From: Actinomycetes bacterium
GTDB lineage: Bacteria; Actinomycetota; Actinomycetes; Mycobacteriales; Mycobacteriaceae
NCBI GenBank assembly: GCA_023461275.1
Contig: JAEYMI010000081.1
Coordinates: forward strand, 1-64,000
Direction of reading: 5' to 3'
DNA: 64,000 nt
In this document: positions 57,120-64,000 of the stretch, in pieces
How positions within the stretch are numbered: position 1 is the first letter of the stretch
Layout: each line of letters opens with the position of its first letter
The notes under the pieces: model-generated
The model's database searches: none
The model's input: only the letters and a program-made list of their open reading frames with translations
What the model was told of the DNA's origin: nothing
Program-made: the position numbers and the translations under genes

Positions 57120-58643
57120 TCATCGCAGTTGTTCGCGTAGCCATCCCTGCCAGTCTCTCACCAGTCGGGCCCGATCGACGCCGATCGCGCGTGAGATGGC
57201 GGCGTCCTGACGCTTGGCGTCGTCGGTACCTGCCACGCCCAGATAGAGGTCTTTGAGTTTGCCGGTGCCATACCGATCGGCGACGTAGGCCGCGACCGAC
57301 CATGCCGATTCATACGCCAGCTGAGTGCCGGCCGAGTCCAGAACGAAATCCCGGTTGGGCGGTAGATCTGCTGGGACCGCACCACTGCGTACCGCCTGCG
57401 CCAGCCCGGGGGCGGCATCGGCGAGTCGGACGTAGGTACCTCGCCGACCGACATACTCCGGCACGCCCTCGCTGACCCACAGCGGAGCACCGGGCGACGT
57501 CACACCCCGTGCGGCGACGTGGGTGAGTTCGTGCCGCAGAACGACGCCCAGCGCCGGGGTCGGCAGATCGGCGACACCGGGTGTCAACACGATCCGTTGG
57601 CCGAGTGCGACATGCTCAGAGGTATCGATGCGATCGAAGACGGTGGCGGCCGCGGCGTCGCCGACTCCGGTCGCCGAGGTGACGACTAGTGCGCGGAACT
57701 GGCGGTCGTCGGCGGTGGGCACCACGACGGCCCGTCGTGCCCATTGCCCGCCCCAGAAATCGGAGACCGCGTCGACCGCGCCGGGCAACAGTTCTCTGAC
57801 CCGCGCGACGGTGGCGGCGGTATCGGGGTAGGACGCCACCACCGAGGTGCCCCCGGCCGTCGCGATGTCGGAGGCGGCCAACCCGGGCAGATCCCACAAT
57901 TGCGCCGAGGGGGATGTGCCCGTCGCCGACGGATCGAGCGCGGCAGCGTCACCGACGACGCGCCAGGAATCGTCGTACCGGGCCATGATCATCTGACTGT
58001 CGACAGTGATCTCGGGCTCGTTGATCCCCGGCAGCGCAGCGCCACCGAGCGCGTAGTGCAGTTCCACCGGCGCCACCCAGGAGTCGGAACTGCCCGCCGC
58101 ATCGAGGCGTTGCTGAATCTCTTGCGGCACAAGCGTTTCGGCTTCTTCTGTCGGCGCAACCTGATAGTCGAAGCGCACCAACCGCAGTCCGGTTCCACGC
58201 TCGAGTGGCGTCGAGGTCGGCGACGGCTCGGCAGTCGACGACTCCGGAGCACTCGACTCACCGGTTCCCGACGGCTCCGCTGTGCCCGACACCGAGGACT
58301 GATCCCGGCGTTCGCGATCGGCGGCCGGCAGTGCGAGGTTCGCCGCGGCGGTGTGCAGTGCCGCTCGGAACTCCGGCGTGGCCGATGGATCGAGCAGTTC
58401 GTCGATCCGGGCGGTATTGCCGTCCAGGATGGCCTTCGACAGCGCCGTCAGGGTCGCCGAGACACCTGCGGTCCGTTGCTGGTCGTAGACATTGGGCGCG
58501 GTGCTGACACTGGTGGTGGTCGACGGTGCCGGAGCCTGCGGCGGCTCGGAACACGCAGCTGTCCCGGCCAGCGTGATGGCGACCGCGACGACAGCCCAGC
58601 GGCGGGCCGGCGTCGGCTCACCCGATCGTGTTCGACGCGACAC
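57120..58643 (-). CDS. putative zinc metallopeptidase-like lipoprotein
   Basis: A 507-aa precursor with an N-terminal signal segment and Cys near residue 31 (AGTAACS) as a possible lipid anchor. A Ser/Thr/Glu-rich linker (about 115-145) separates an NTF2-like region from a C-terminal domain with a gluzincin motif: HELTHVAARG (HExxH) followed by WVSEGVPEYVG, whose Glu could be the third zinc ligand. It is in the place of Rv2189c. Peptidase activity is inferred only from the motif. The start has no strong ribosome-binding site. Confidence 0.68.
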   Translation of the reverse strand: MSRRTRSGEPTPARRWAVVAVAITLAGTAACSEPPQAPAPSTTTSVSTAPNVYDQQRTAGVSATLTALSKAILDGNTARIDELLDPSATPEFRAALHTAAANLALPAADRERRDQSSVSGTAEPSGTGESSAPESSTAEPSPTSTPLERGTGLRLVRFDYQVAPTEEAETLVPQEIQQRLDAAGSSDSWVAPVELHYALGGAALPGINEPEITVDSQMIMARYDDSWRVVGDAAALDPSATGTSPSAQLWDLPGLAASDIATAGGTSVVASYPDTAATVARVRELLPGAVDAVSDFWGGQWARRAVVVPTADDRQFRALVVTSATGVGDAAAATVFDRIDTSEHVALGQRIVLTPGVADLPTPALGVVLRHELTHVAARGVTSPGAPLWVSEGVPEYVGRRGTYVRLADAAPGLAQAVRSGAVPADLPPNRDFVLDSAGTQLAYESAWSVAAYVADRYGTGKLKDLYLGVAGTDDAKRQDAAISRAIGVDRARLVRDWQGWLREQLR

Positions 58644-58653
58644 CCGCCGGCAC

Positions 58654-59736
58654 TCAGTACCGACGCGCGGCGGTATAGGGACCGGCTTCGTCCACCGGGA
58701 CCACCTTCACCGGCACCCCGAAGGTCGACGCATGGATCACGTAACCGTCACCGACGTACATGCCTACATGGCTGGCACCCGGGTAGTAGATGATCAGGTC
58801 GCCCGGTTGCAGATCGTTACGGTCCACCGGGGTTCCCGACGCCATCTGCGCCTCACTCGAGCGGGGCAGAGTCTTCCCGGCCTGCTGGTAGGCCCACACC
58901 ATCAGACCCGAGCAGTCGAAGGAGTCCGGTCCGGTGGCGCCCCACACATAAGGATCGCCGATGCGTGTCAGCGCCGCCTGCACCGCGGTCAGCGCAGCAG
59001 AAGTGCCCTTGGGCACGATCCGCGGATCGAAGTTGAACTTGGGTCCGCGCAGTTCGGCGAGTTGCTGACCCGTCATCGACTTGTAGACCGCGCGGATCTG
59101 AATCGCCTGAAGCTGCAGATTGGACTGCTTGGCCTGCAGCTCGCCGCGGGTCTTCTCTGCGGCGGCGACCGCTGCGGTGGCCTTTGTTGCGGTCTGGTCC
59201 GCGGAGGTCTTGGCCGTGATGGTCTTCAGTCGAGCTGCCTTGAGTCCCTTGAGGTCGGCGGCGGCCTGACGCGAGATCAGCTCGAGGCCCGACATCTGGT
59301 CGAGCAGTGATTGGGGCGAATCGCTGACCAGAACGGCGTAGAGCCGGTTGACGCGGGCGCCCTTGTAGCTGGCCCGGACGACCGAGTCGACGCGTCCCTG
59401 GTACCCCGTGAGGCGACGCTCGGTGTCGTTGAGCGTGACCTGCGCGTCCGCTGAGGCCTTGGTCGCGTTCGCCACGATCGATCGTTGCTTGTCGTACTCG
59501 ATCTGCGCGTTGTGCATCGCCTCGGCCGACTGCTCGGCCTCGGTGCTGAGCTTCTTGTAGTTGTCCAGCAGCTGAGTGGGCGTACGCACCGGTTCAGCCG
59601 ACGCCGCACCTGCGCCGTCGAAGATTCCGCCACTCATCACGCTGGCGGGCATGATGCCCACCACCGTGGCGAGAACGCATGCCGCCACGATGGCCGCTCT
59701 CGATCGCGTCCGTGCGATCGTCGAACCGGATACCAC
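58654..59736 (-). CDS. secreted NlpC/P60 peptidoglycan endopeptidase (RipC-like)
   Basis: A 360-aa precursor with an N-terminal signal/membrane segment (about residues 12-47). Long coiled coils (about 55-125 and 155-215, rich in Ala/Lys/Glu) are followed by an NlpC/P60 domain with Cys275 (DSFDCSGLMVW), His323 (ASHVGMYVGDG) and His335 (IHAST). Such proteins cleave D-Glu-mDAP bonds, and in mycobacteria the coiled coil is regulated by FtsEX. It matches Rv2190c by place. Confidence 0.92.
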   Translation of the reverse strand: MVSGSTIARTRSRAAIVAACVLATVVGIMPASVMSGGIFDGAGAASAEPVRTPTQLLDNYKKLSTEAEQSAEAMHNAQIEYDKQRSIVANATKASADAQVTLNDTERRLTGYQGRVDSVVRASYKGARVNRLYAVLVSDSPQSLLDQMSGLELISRQAAADLKGLKAARLKTITAKTSADQTATKATAAVAAAEKTRGELQAKQSNLQLQAIQIRAVYKSMTGQQLAELRGPKFNFDPRIVPKGTSAALTAVQAALTRIGDPYVWGATGPDSFDCSGLMVWAYQQAGKTLPRSSEAQMASGTPVDRNDLQPGDLIIYYPGASHVGMYVGDGYVIHASTFGVPVKVVPVDEAGPYTAARRY

Positions 59737-59808
59737 TTCGTACTACTCCTCTACCGCGACACTTCCCGCCACTGCACATTACGTGGACGGCGCATGCCGG
59801 TAACAACT

Positions 59809-59843
59809 TCGGGCGGACCGCGCTTGACGCGCAATCCGCCCGA
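59809..59843. terminator. strong hairpin between the two NlpC/P60 genes
   Basis: TCGGGCGGA (59809-59817) and TCCGCCCGA (59835-59843) form a 9-bp stem, and an inner GCGC/GCGC pair adds to it. It lies downstream of the second NlpC gene on the minus strand. No T tract follows, so it may be a terminator of the GC type or an RNA-stabilising structure. Confidence 0.4.
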
Positions 59844-59874
59844 GTGCCGAACTCACTGATGCATGGGCTGCAGC

Positions 59875-60582
59875 TCAGTAACGCCGCACACCGGTCAGCT
59901 GCCAGTTCTTCACGACGTCTTCCTTGACCGGAACGCCGTAGGTCGAGCTGTGGATGAAGCGTCCGTTACCCAGGTACATACCTGCGTGGCCGCCACCGTT
60001 GAAGATGAGGATGTCGCCGGGCTGGGCGTTCTCGTAAGCGACGGGAGTACCGCCACCGAGCTGGCCGTAGCTGTCGCGAGGAATGGTCTTGCCGGCCTGC
60101 TGGTAGGACCAGTACACGAGTCCGGAGCAGTCGAAGGCGTTCGGGCCGGCCGCACCGTAGGAGTACGGGGAGCCGATCTTGCTCTCGGCGGCCGCAACGG
60201 CCTTCTGGGCGGCGGTGGGCTGCAGTCGCTGCGGAAGCAGCGGAGCGCCGAGGCGCGGCTTGAACTGGTTCGGGACCTGGTTGTCACTGATGCCCGGCAC
60301 GGTGAACTTACCGAGGTTGGGGATCTCGACGGTGGCGCCTGAGTTCTTGGCGACCGGCGTCGCCACATCGGGCACGGCCTGCGGCGCCTGAAGCTGCTGC
60401 GGTACCTGCTTGTCGGTGATGCCGGGGATCTCGAAAGTGCCGACATTCGGTACGTGGACCGGAGCTGCGAGCGCGGGACCTGCCGCTGCGGCGAGCGAGC
60501 CGACTGTAATCGACCCAGCGATCACCGCGGTCTTGGCCACCTTGCTGCCCCGGTTGGGCTGCTCCAAACGATGTTTGGCCAC
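59875..60582 (-). CDS. secreted NlpC/P60 endopeptidase with PGI repeats
   Basis: A 235-aa precursor with a signal peptide (likely cleaved near AAAAGPALAA, residue 40). Two copies of a short motif follow: VPNVGTFEIPGITDKQVPQQ (about 44-63) and IPNLGKFTVPGISDNQVPNQ (about 87-106). The NlpC/P60 domain has Cys152 (AFDCSGLVYW), His199 and His211 (IHSSTYG). It lies beside the RipC-like gene as in corynebacteria. A c-di-AMP riboswitch in its leader implies control by envelope stress or potassium signalling. Confidence 0.92.
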   Translation of the reverse strand: MAKHRLEQPNRGSKVAKTAVIAGSITVGSLAAAAGPALAAPVHVPNVGTFEIPGITDKQVPQQLQAPQAVPDVATPVAKNSGATVEIPNLGKFTVPGISDNQVPNQFKPRLGAPLLPQRLQPTAAQKAVAAAESKIGSPYSYGAAGPNAFDCSGLVYWSYQQAGKTIPRDSYGQLGGGTPVAYENAQPGDILIFNGGGHAGMYLGNGRFIHSSTYGVPVKEDVVKNWQLTGVRRY

Positions 60583-60604
60583 GAAGCGATTTCTCCTTGT
60601 TCTC

Positions 60605-60755
60605 TCCCTTACCGCCTACCGGGTTAGCTGTCGGATTCGGGCCGGAAGATGGCCCTACACACCTGCGGGCAGGCATGATTCACCCCAATTCGGAAACTAC
60701 TTCCGAAAACGATGGTTCCCCGGTTCGCCAGAAGGCGATTGAGCGGTGATCTACG
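60605..60755 (-). promoter_or_regulatory. c-di-AMP riboswitch (ydaO/yuaA type)
   Basis: The minus-strand leader of the NlpC/P60 gene contains the conserved blocks in order: AACCGGGGAACCA (around 60712-60725), GGGGTGAATC (60677-60686) and CCGACAGCTAACCCGGTAGG (60614-60633). A P1-like pairing of ACCGC near the 5' end with GCGGT near 60611 closes it. The ydaO class binds c-di-AMP and in actinobacteria is known upstream of cell-wall hydrolase and Rpf genes, which fits. Limits are approximate; expected to switch expression off with ligand. Confidence 0.85.
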
Positions 60756-60862
60756 CGGACCACTCCGGTTGGAATGGGACGCTCCGCGAAGGTCTCAGAA
60801 AGGTTACGAAATCGTGCCGCGTATGTCCACCAGGCGGACGACGGCGCGTCGCGACCGTTACC

Positions 60863-61147
60863 TCAGCCCGCTCGCCGAATCGGCGTCACAACACCTGTAG
60901 CAGGCTCGTGAACTGCGGATATCCGCTTTCTTGCGGATAGTGCAGCCTCCCTGGAGGTCATTGCAGCATCGACGAAGCAGTCGATGGCCTGCCCGATCTC
61001 TTCAATCGGATCGCACTCCGATTTCGTTACCGTTGCTCCACCTTCAGCCCCTACGTTTGCGCTGCTCATGGGGCTGAACAGGACTTGGACCACACACCCA
61101 TCACAGGCGAGCGGACGACCCGGGCAGGAGTTGCAGTCGATCTGCAT
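60863..61147 (-). CDS. small Cys-rich conserved hypothetical protein
   Basis: A 94-aa protein that opens MQIDCNSCPGRPLACDGCVV, so it has a CxxC and a later CxxC in the first 20 residues, typical of a small metal-binding (probably zinc) actinobacterial family of unknown function. The rest is helical (EEIGQAIDCFVDAAMTSRE) with no motif known to me. GGAG 7 nt before ATG 61147 supports that start over 61165. It lies upstream of the riboswitch on the same strand and diverges from the exonuclease/GIY-YIG gene. Confidence 0.6.
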   Translation of the reverse strand: MQIDCNSCPGRPLACDGCVVQVLFSPMSSANVGAEGGATVTKSECDPIEEIGQAIDCFVDAAMTSREAALSARKRISAVHEPATGVVTPIRRAG

Positions 61148-61343
61148 GTGTGATCTCCATCTCATTTCTCGGCAAGGCTTGCCGGAGTGGCCATTTCGGT
61201 TGCCGCCGGGGCCCCCGACGCCATCCCCGGACGCCGGGGTTCACCCGATCACCACACACCGTAAAGAGACCCTCCGACAAGAATCGCTGACGCCCCATCG
61301 GCCCCACCAGAACAGCCGCGTCCCACGCGCCTCTGTCATACCG

Positions 61344-61359
61344 TCGAACTAGTGTTCGC
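61344..61359 (+). promoter_or_regulatory. LexA (SOS) box overlapping a leaderless promoter
   Basis: TCGAACTAGTGTTCGC matches the mycobacterial LexA consensus TCGAAC-N4-GTTCGA with one mismatch at the last base. It overlaps TAGTGT (61350-61355), a -10-like element ending 7 nt before the GTG start at 61363. LexA bound here would block transcription. Confidence 0.72.
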
Positions 61360-61362
61360 ACC

Positions 61363-63135
61363 GTGACCCGACCAGCCGAGACCCGACCAGCCGGACAGCT
61401 CACTTTCGCCGACCTCTCCCTGTACGACACAGACGACTCCGAGGCCTTCGACGACAAGTCGCTGTTCGCCTGCACACTCGTCGTCGTCGATCTGGAAACC
61501 ACAGGAGGCAGTCCCACAACCGACGCCATCACCGAGATCGGTGCAGTCAAGATCCGGGGCGGCGAGGTGATCGGCGAGTTCGCCACCCTCGTCGATCCCG
61601 GCTGCCCCATCCCGCCGACCATCGTCACGCTGACCGGGATCACCGAGGCGATGGTGTCGACCGCACCCCGGATCGAGGAAGTCCTCAGCTCGTTCATCGA
61701 GTTCGCCCGCGGTGCCATCCTGGTGGCCCACAATGCCCGGTTCGACATGTCGTTCCTGCGCACCAACGCACTGCGCCAACACCTTCCGTGGCCGTTCTCG
61801 GCAACCCTGTGCACGGTCACGATGGCCCGACGCATCCTGACGCGCGAGGAGGCACCATCGGTCCGGCTGTCGGCACTCGCCGAACTGTTCGACGTCACCA
61901 CCCGTCCGACACACCGCGCACTCGACGACGCACGCGCCACCGTGGAGGTGTTCCATCACCTACTCGAGCGGGTGGGCAACCAAGGCGTGCACTCCTACCG
62001 CGACCTCAGCACCTATCGACCGCGACGGCATGCGCGCCTGCGGGGCAAACGTCACCTCGCGGCTCACCTGCCGAGCACTCCCGGTGTCTATCTGTTCCGC
62101 GGACCATCCGACGAGGTGCTCTACGTCGGGACCGCGGTTGACCTACACCGGCGCGTGCTCTCCTATTTCACCGGCAACGACCCCCGCCGCCGGATGGACG
62201 AGATGGTGGCGCTCGCGGTTCGCGTCGATCACGTGGAGTGCGCGCACGCACTCGAGGCCAGAGTCCGCGAACTGCGCCTGCTCGGCGCGCACGCCCCCGC
62301 GTACAACCGGGCGTCCACACAGCCACATCGGGGTTGGTGGATCACAATGACCGCTGAACGTTTTCCGCGACTCAAGATCACCCGCACCGCCGACGCCGAC
62401 TCCCTCGGCCCGATCGGCAACCGCACCACCGCCGCCACCATCGCCGACCTGATCGGCGCGGCGGCCGGATTACGCAGTTGCACAACACGACTGGGAATAA
62501 CAGCGTCGCATCACTGGTGCCCGAGCGACACCGTCGGCGGACCACGGATCGGCGGGTGCAACGCGGCCTCCGAGCGGCCGCTGACCCTGCCCGACTACCT
62601 GCCACGTGTCACCACAGCGCGCGCGCTGATGCTCGGCGAGTCCGACGCCCCGCTCGCCGAGGCCGCGGCCAAACTGTCCGAACTCTCCGCCGCGCATATG
62701 TTCGAAACCGCTGCGCGACAACGTGATCGACTGTCCATGACGATTGAGGCGCTGGCCAGGTGCCAGCGCCTGGCGGCCCTGTGCGCCATCGAGGAGATCA
62801 CCGTCGCCCGCCCCGATGCCGATCGCGGGTGGGAGATCGCAGTGCTCCGGTACGGCCGGCTCGCGAGCGCGGGCGTGGCCCGGCGCGGAGTGGCACCGAT
62901 GCCGGTGGTCGCGGCGTTGACCGCAGCGGCACAGACCGTGGTCCCCGACGACGATCCGCTGCGCGGCGCGCCCGCCGAGGAGGCCGCGCTGCTCTACCGG
63001 TGGATCACCCAACCCGGTTCGCGGATCATCTCGGCCACCGAACCTCTGGCGTTACCCGCTCGATCGGCGCAGCGATGGCTCGAGTGGTCGGCGACTGCGC
63101 GCGCCGCACGCACGCCCACGCGTCGAGCGGGCTGA
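61363..63135 (+). CDS. DEDD exonuclease fused to UvrC-like GIY-YIG nuclease domain
   Basis: A 590-aa two-domain DNA-repair protein, as Rv2191 of M. tuberculosis. The N-terminal DnaQ-like exonuclease (about residues 40-205) has VVDLETTGG (Asp/Glu), AHNARFDMSFL and HRALDDARAT. The second part starts with a UvrC-type GIY-YIG domain (about 225-310: LPSTPGVYLFRGPSDEVLYV, then GTAVDLHRRVLSYFTG). A long C-terminal region follows, ending with a basic TPTRRAG. A LexA box overlaps the promoter, so it should be SOS-induced. Its exact substrate is unknown. Confidence 0.9.
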   Translation: MTRPAETRPAGQLTFADLSLYDTDDSEAFDDKSLFACTLVVVDLETTGGSPTTDAITEIGAVKIRGGEVIGEFATLVDPGCPIPPTIVTLTGITEAMVSTAPRIEEVLSSFIEFARGAILVAHNARFDMSFLRTNALRQHLPWPFSATLCTVTMARRILTREEAPSVRLSALAELFDVTTRPTHRALDDARATVEVFHHLLERVGNQGVHSYRDLSTYRPRRHARLRGKRHLAAHLPSTPGVYLFRGPSDEVLYVGTAVDLHRRVLSYFTGNDPRRRMDEMVALAVRVDHVECAHALEARVRELRLLGAHAPAYNRASTQPHRGWWITMTAERFPRLKITRTADADSLGPIGNRTTAATIADLIGAAAGLRSCTTRLGITASHHWCPSDTVGGPRIGGCNAASERPLTLPDYLPRVTTARALMLGESDAPLAEAAAKLSELSAAHMFETAARQRDRLSMTIEALARCQRLAALCAIEEITVARPDADRGWEIAVLRYGRLASAGVARRGVAPMPVVAALTAAAQTVVPDDDPLRGAPAEEAALLYRWITQPGSRIISATEPLALPARSAQRWLEWSATARAARTPTRRAG

Positions 63136-63172
63136 ACGGTCTCAAGAGGCTCGCCGATTAGCATGGACAACC

Positions 63173-63451
63173 ATGATCACCGCCATCGTCCTGATCCACG
63201 CCGACGTCCACCAGATCCCGGAGACCGCGCAGGCGGTGGCCGATATCGCCGGTGTGTCCGAGGTCTACTCGTGCGCAGGCGATGTCGACCTGATCGCGAA
63301 GATCAAGGTGCGCGACCACGCCCAGATTGCCGAGGTGGTCACCGGCAAGATCAATCGCCTGCCCGGCGTACGACAGAGCGCGACGCACATCGCGTTCCGC
63401 AGTTACTCCAGCTCCGACGTCGAAGGCGGATTCTCCATCGGGGAGGACTAG
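63173..63451 (+). CDS. stand-alone Lrp/AsnC ligand-binding (RAM) domain protein
   Basis: A 92-aa protein that is one RAM domain (TAIVLIHADVHQIPETAQAV, VYSCAGDVDLIAKIKVRDH) without the DNA-binding half of Lrp. Such small proteins may bind amino acids and oligomerise, or modulate full-length Lrp regulators. It lies 37 bp behind the exonuclease gene and converges on trpD with a 7-bp gap, an association seen in other mycolata. Confidence 0.85.
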   Translation: MITAIVLIHADVHQIPETAQAVADIAGVSEVYSCAGDVDLIAKIKVRDHAQIAEVVTGKINRLPGVRQSATHIAFRSYSSSDVEGGFSIGED

Positions 63452-63458
63452 TCGAGGC

Positions 63459-64000
63459 TCAGGCCTCCCCGGCCAACTCCCCCGACAGCCGTACCCATCG
63501 CTCGAGTAGTTCGGCCGCCGCTCCACTGTCGATGACCGCGGCGGCGCGCTGCACCGCCGCGCCGAGGGCGTCAGTCAGCTCCGCCGGCGTCATCACCGCG
63601 GCCTGTTCGAAGGCGACCAACGCTCCGGCAGCGTTGAGCAGCACCGCATCCCGCACCGGTCCGGTGGCTCCGGCAAGCAGATCACGGGCGATCACCGCGT
63701 TGGCATCCGCGTCGCCACCCTGCAACTGCTTCAGCTCCACCCGTTCGATGCCCAGATCGGTGGGGTCGATGGTCATCTTCGCCACCTGCGAGTCGACGAC
63801 CTGCCAGACCGTCGACGTGCTGGTGGTGGTGAGCTCGTCGAGTCCGTCGTCGCCGCGGACCACCAGCGCCGCCCCACCGCGGTCGGCGAAGGCCTGGGCC
63901 AACACCGGCGCGAGATCGACGAAAGCGCATCCGATGAGTCCGTGTCGCGGGCGGGCCGGATTGGTCAACGGGCCGAGCACGTTGAAGACAGTCGGAATGC
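63459..64000 (-). CDS. trpD: anthranilate phosphoribosyltransferase, 3' part (partial)
   Basis: The gene enters from beyond the right window edge. The visible 180 residues carry LGPLTNPARPRHGLIGC, then ALVVRGDDGLDELTTT and GLIGCAFVDLAPVLAQAF, which mark TrpD, the enzyme joining anthranilate to PRPP in tryptophan synthesis. The C-terminus ends RWVRLSGELAGEA. The N-terminal helical domain and start lie outside the window, so nothing can be said of its regulation. Confidence 0.93.
   Translation of the reverse strand, partial: IPTVFNVLGPLTNPARPRHGLIGCAFVDLAPVLAQAFADRGGAALVVRGDDGLDELTTTSTSTVWQVVDSQVAKMTIDPTDLGIERVELKQLQGGDADANAVIARDLLAGATGPVRDAVLLNAAGALVAFEQAAVMTPAELTDALGAAVQRAAAVIDSGAAAELLERWVRLSGELAGEA

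Noticed and set aside
60863..61165. Start of the Cys-rich protein at 61165
   Set aside because: ATG 61147 has GGAG at the right distance and begins the conserved MQIDC sequence; the six extra residues encode that ribosome-binding site.

Overview
The window is high-GC actinobacterial chromosome from a mycolic-acid bacterium of the order Mycobacteriales. Gordonia or a close relative is the best guess, inferred from gene content and from remembered Mycobacterium tuberculosis (Mtb) gene order rather than from a search. The evidence is the Wag31/SepF/FtsZ division block, the PimB', MptA and second mannosyltransferase genes of lipoarabinomannan synthesis, PknL beside its DNA-binding partner, LppM, and a run of genes in nearly the order of Mtb Rv2145c-Rv2192c, joined to an ansA-dinX-ileS block like Rv1536-Rv1538c. 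No rRNA, tRNA, phage, insertion sequence or CRISPR array was seen.

Layout. 1-4.9 kb: MTB12-like lipoprotein, L-asparaginase, Y-family polymerase DinB/DinX, a small membrane protein, a deazaflavin-type oxidoreductase and a divergent TetR regulator with two operator copies. 4.99-9.97 kb: a polysaccharide cassette of a cellulose-synthase-like GT2 (CslA), a radical-copper oxidase (GlxA) whose start lies about 280 bp inside the cslA frame, and a convergent GH6 glycosidase lipoprotein. It is the Streptomyces cslA-glxA-cslZ set, placed between dinX and ileS. 10-13.5 kb: ileS under an actinobacterial T-box.

13.6-34.6 kb, minus strand: the division and cell-wall (dcw) cluster, read mraZ-rsmH-ftsL-ftsI-murE-(murF remnant)-mraY-murD-ftsW-murG-murC-ftsQ-ftsZ-pgeF-yggS-sepF-yggT-wag31. 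Many junctions are 4-bp stop/start overlaps. MurF, which adds D-Ala-D-Ala to the muropeptide, is present only as a 164-aa C-terminal domain, so a complete MurF must lie elsewhere or the locus or assembly is altered. mraZ is preceded by six GTGG boxes at 10-11 bp spacing, with a second, inverted array further upstream.

34.7-63.5 kb: DUF3040 and HEPN proteins, a GNAT, an FAD oxidoreductase, LppM, MetF, a polyprenyl synthase (IdsA) followed by a CrtI-like desaturase and MptA, the Rv2175c-like protein with PknL, AroG, an RNase AS-type exonuclease, a GT87 mannosyltransferase, an acyltransferase, a ROK kinase, an ArsA-like protein with an abnormal P-loop, two SRPBCC proteins, a FadD15-like acyl-CoA ligase, PimB', a zincin-like lipoprotein, two NlpC/P60 endopeptidases (the second behind a c-di-AMP riboswitch), a LexA-box-preceded exonuclease/GIY-YIG protein, a stand-alone Lrp ligand domain and the 3' part of trpD, cut by the window edge. 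Overall the region makes, modifies and polices the cell envelope: precursor synthesis and septation, lipid-linked mannans, isoprenoid lipids, secreted glycan and peptidoglycan hydrolases.
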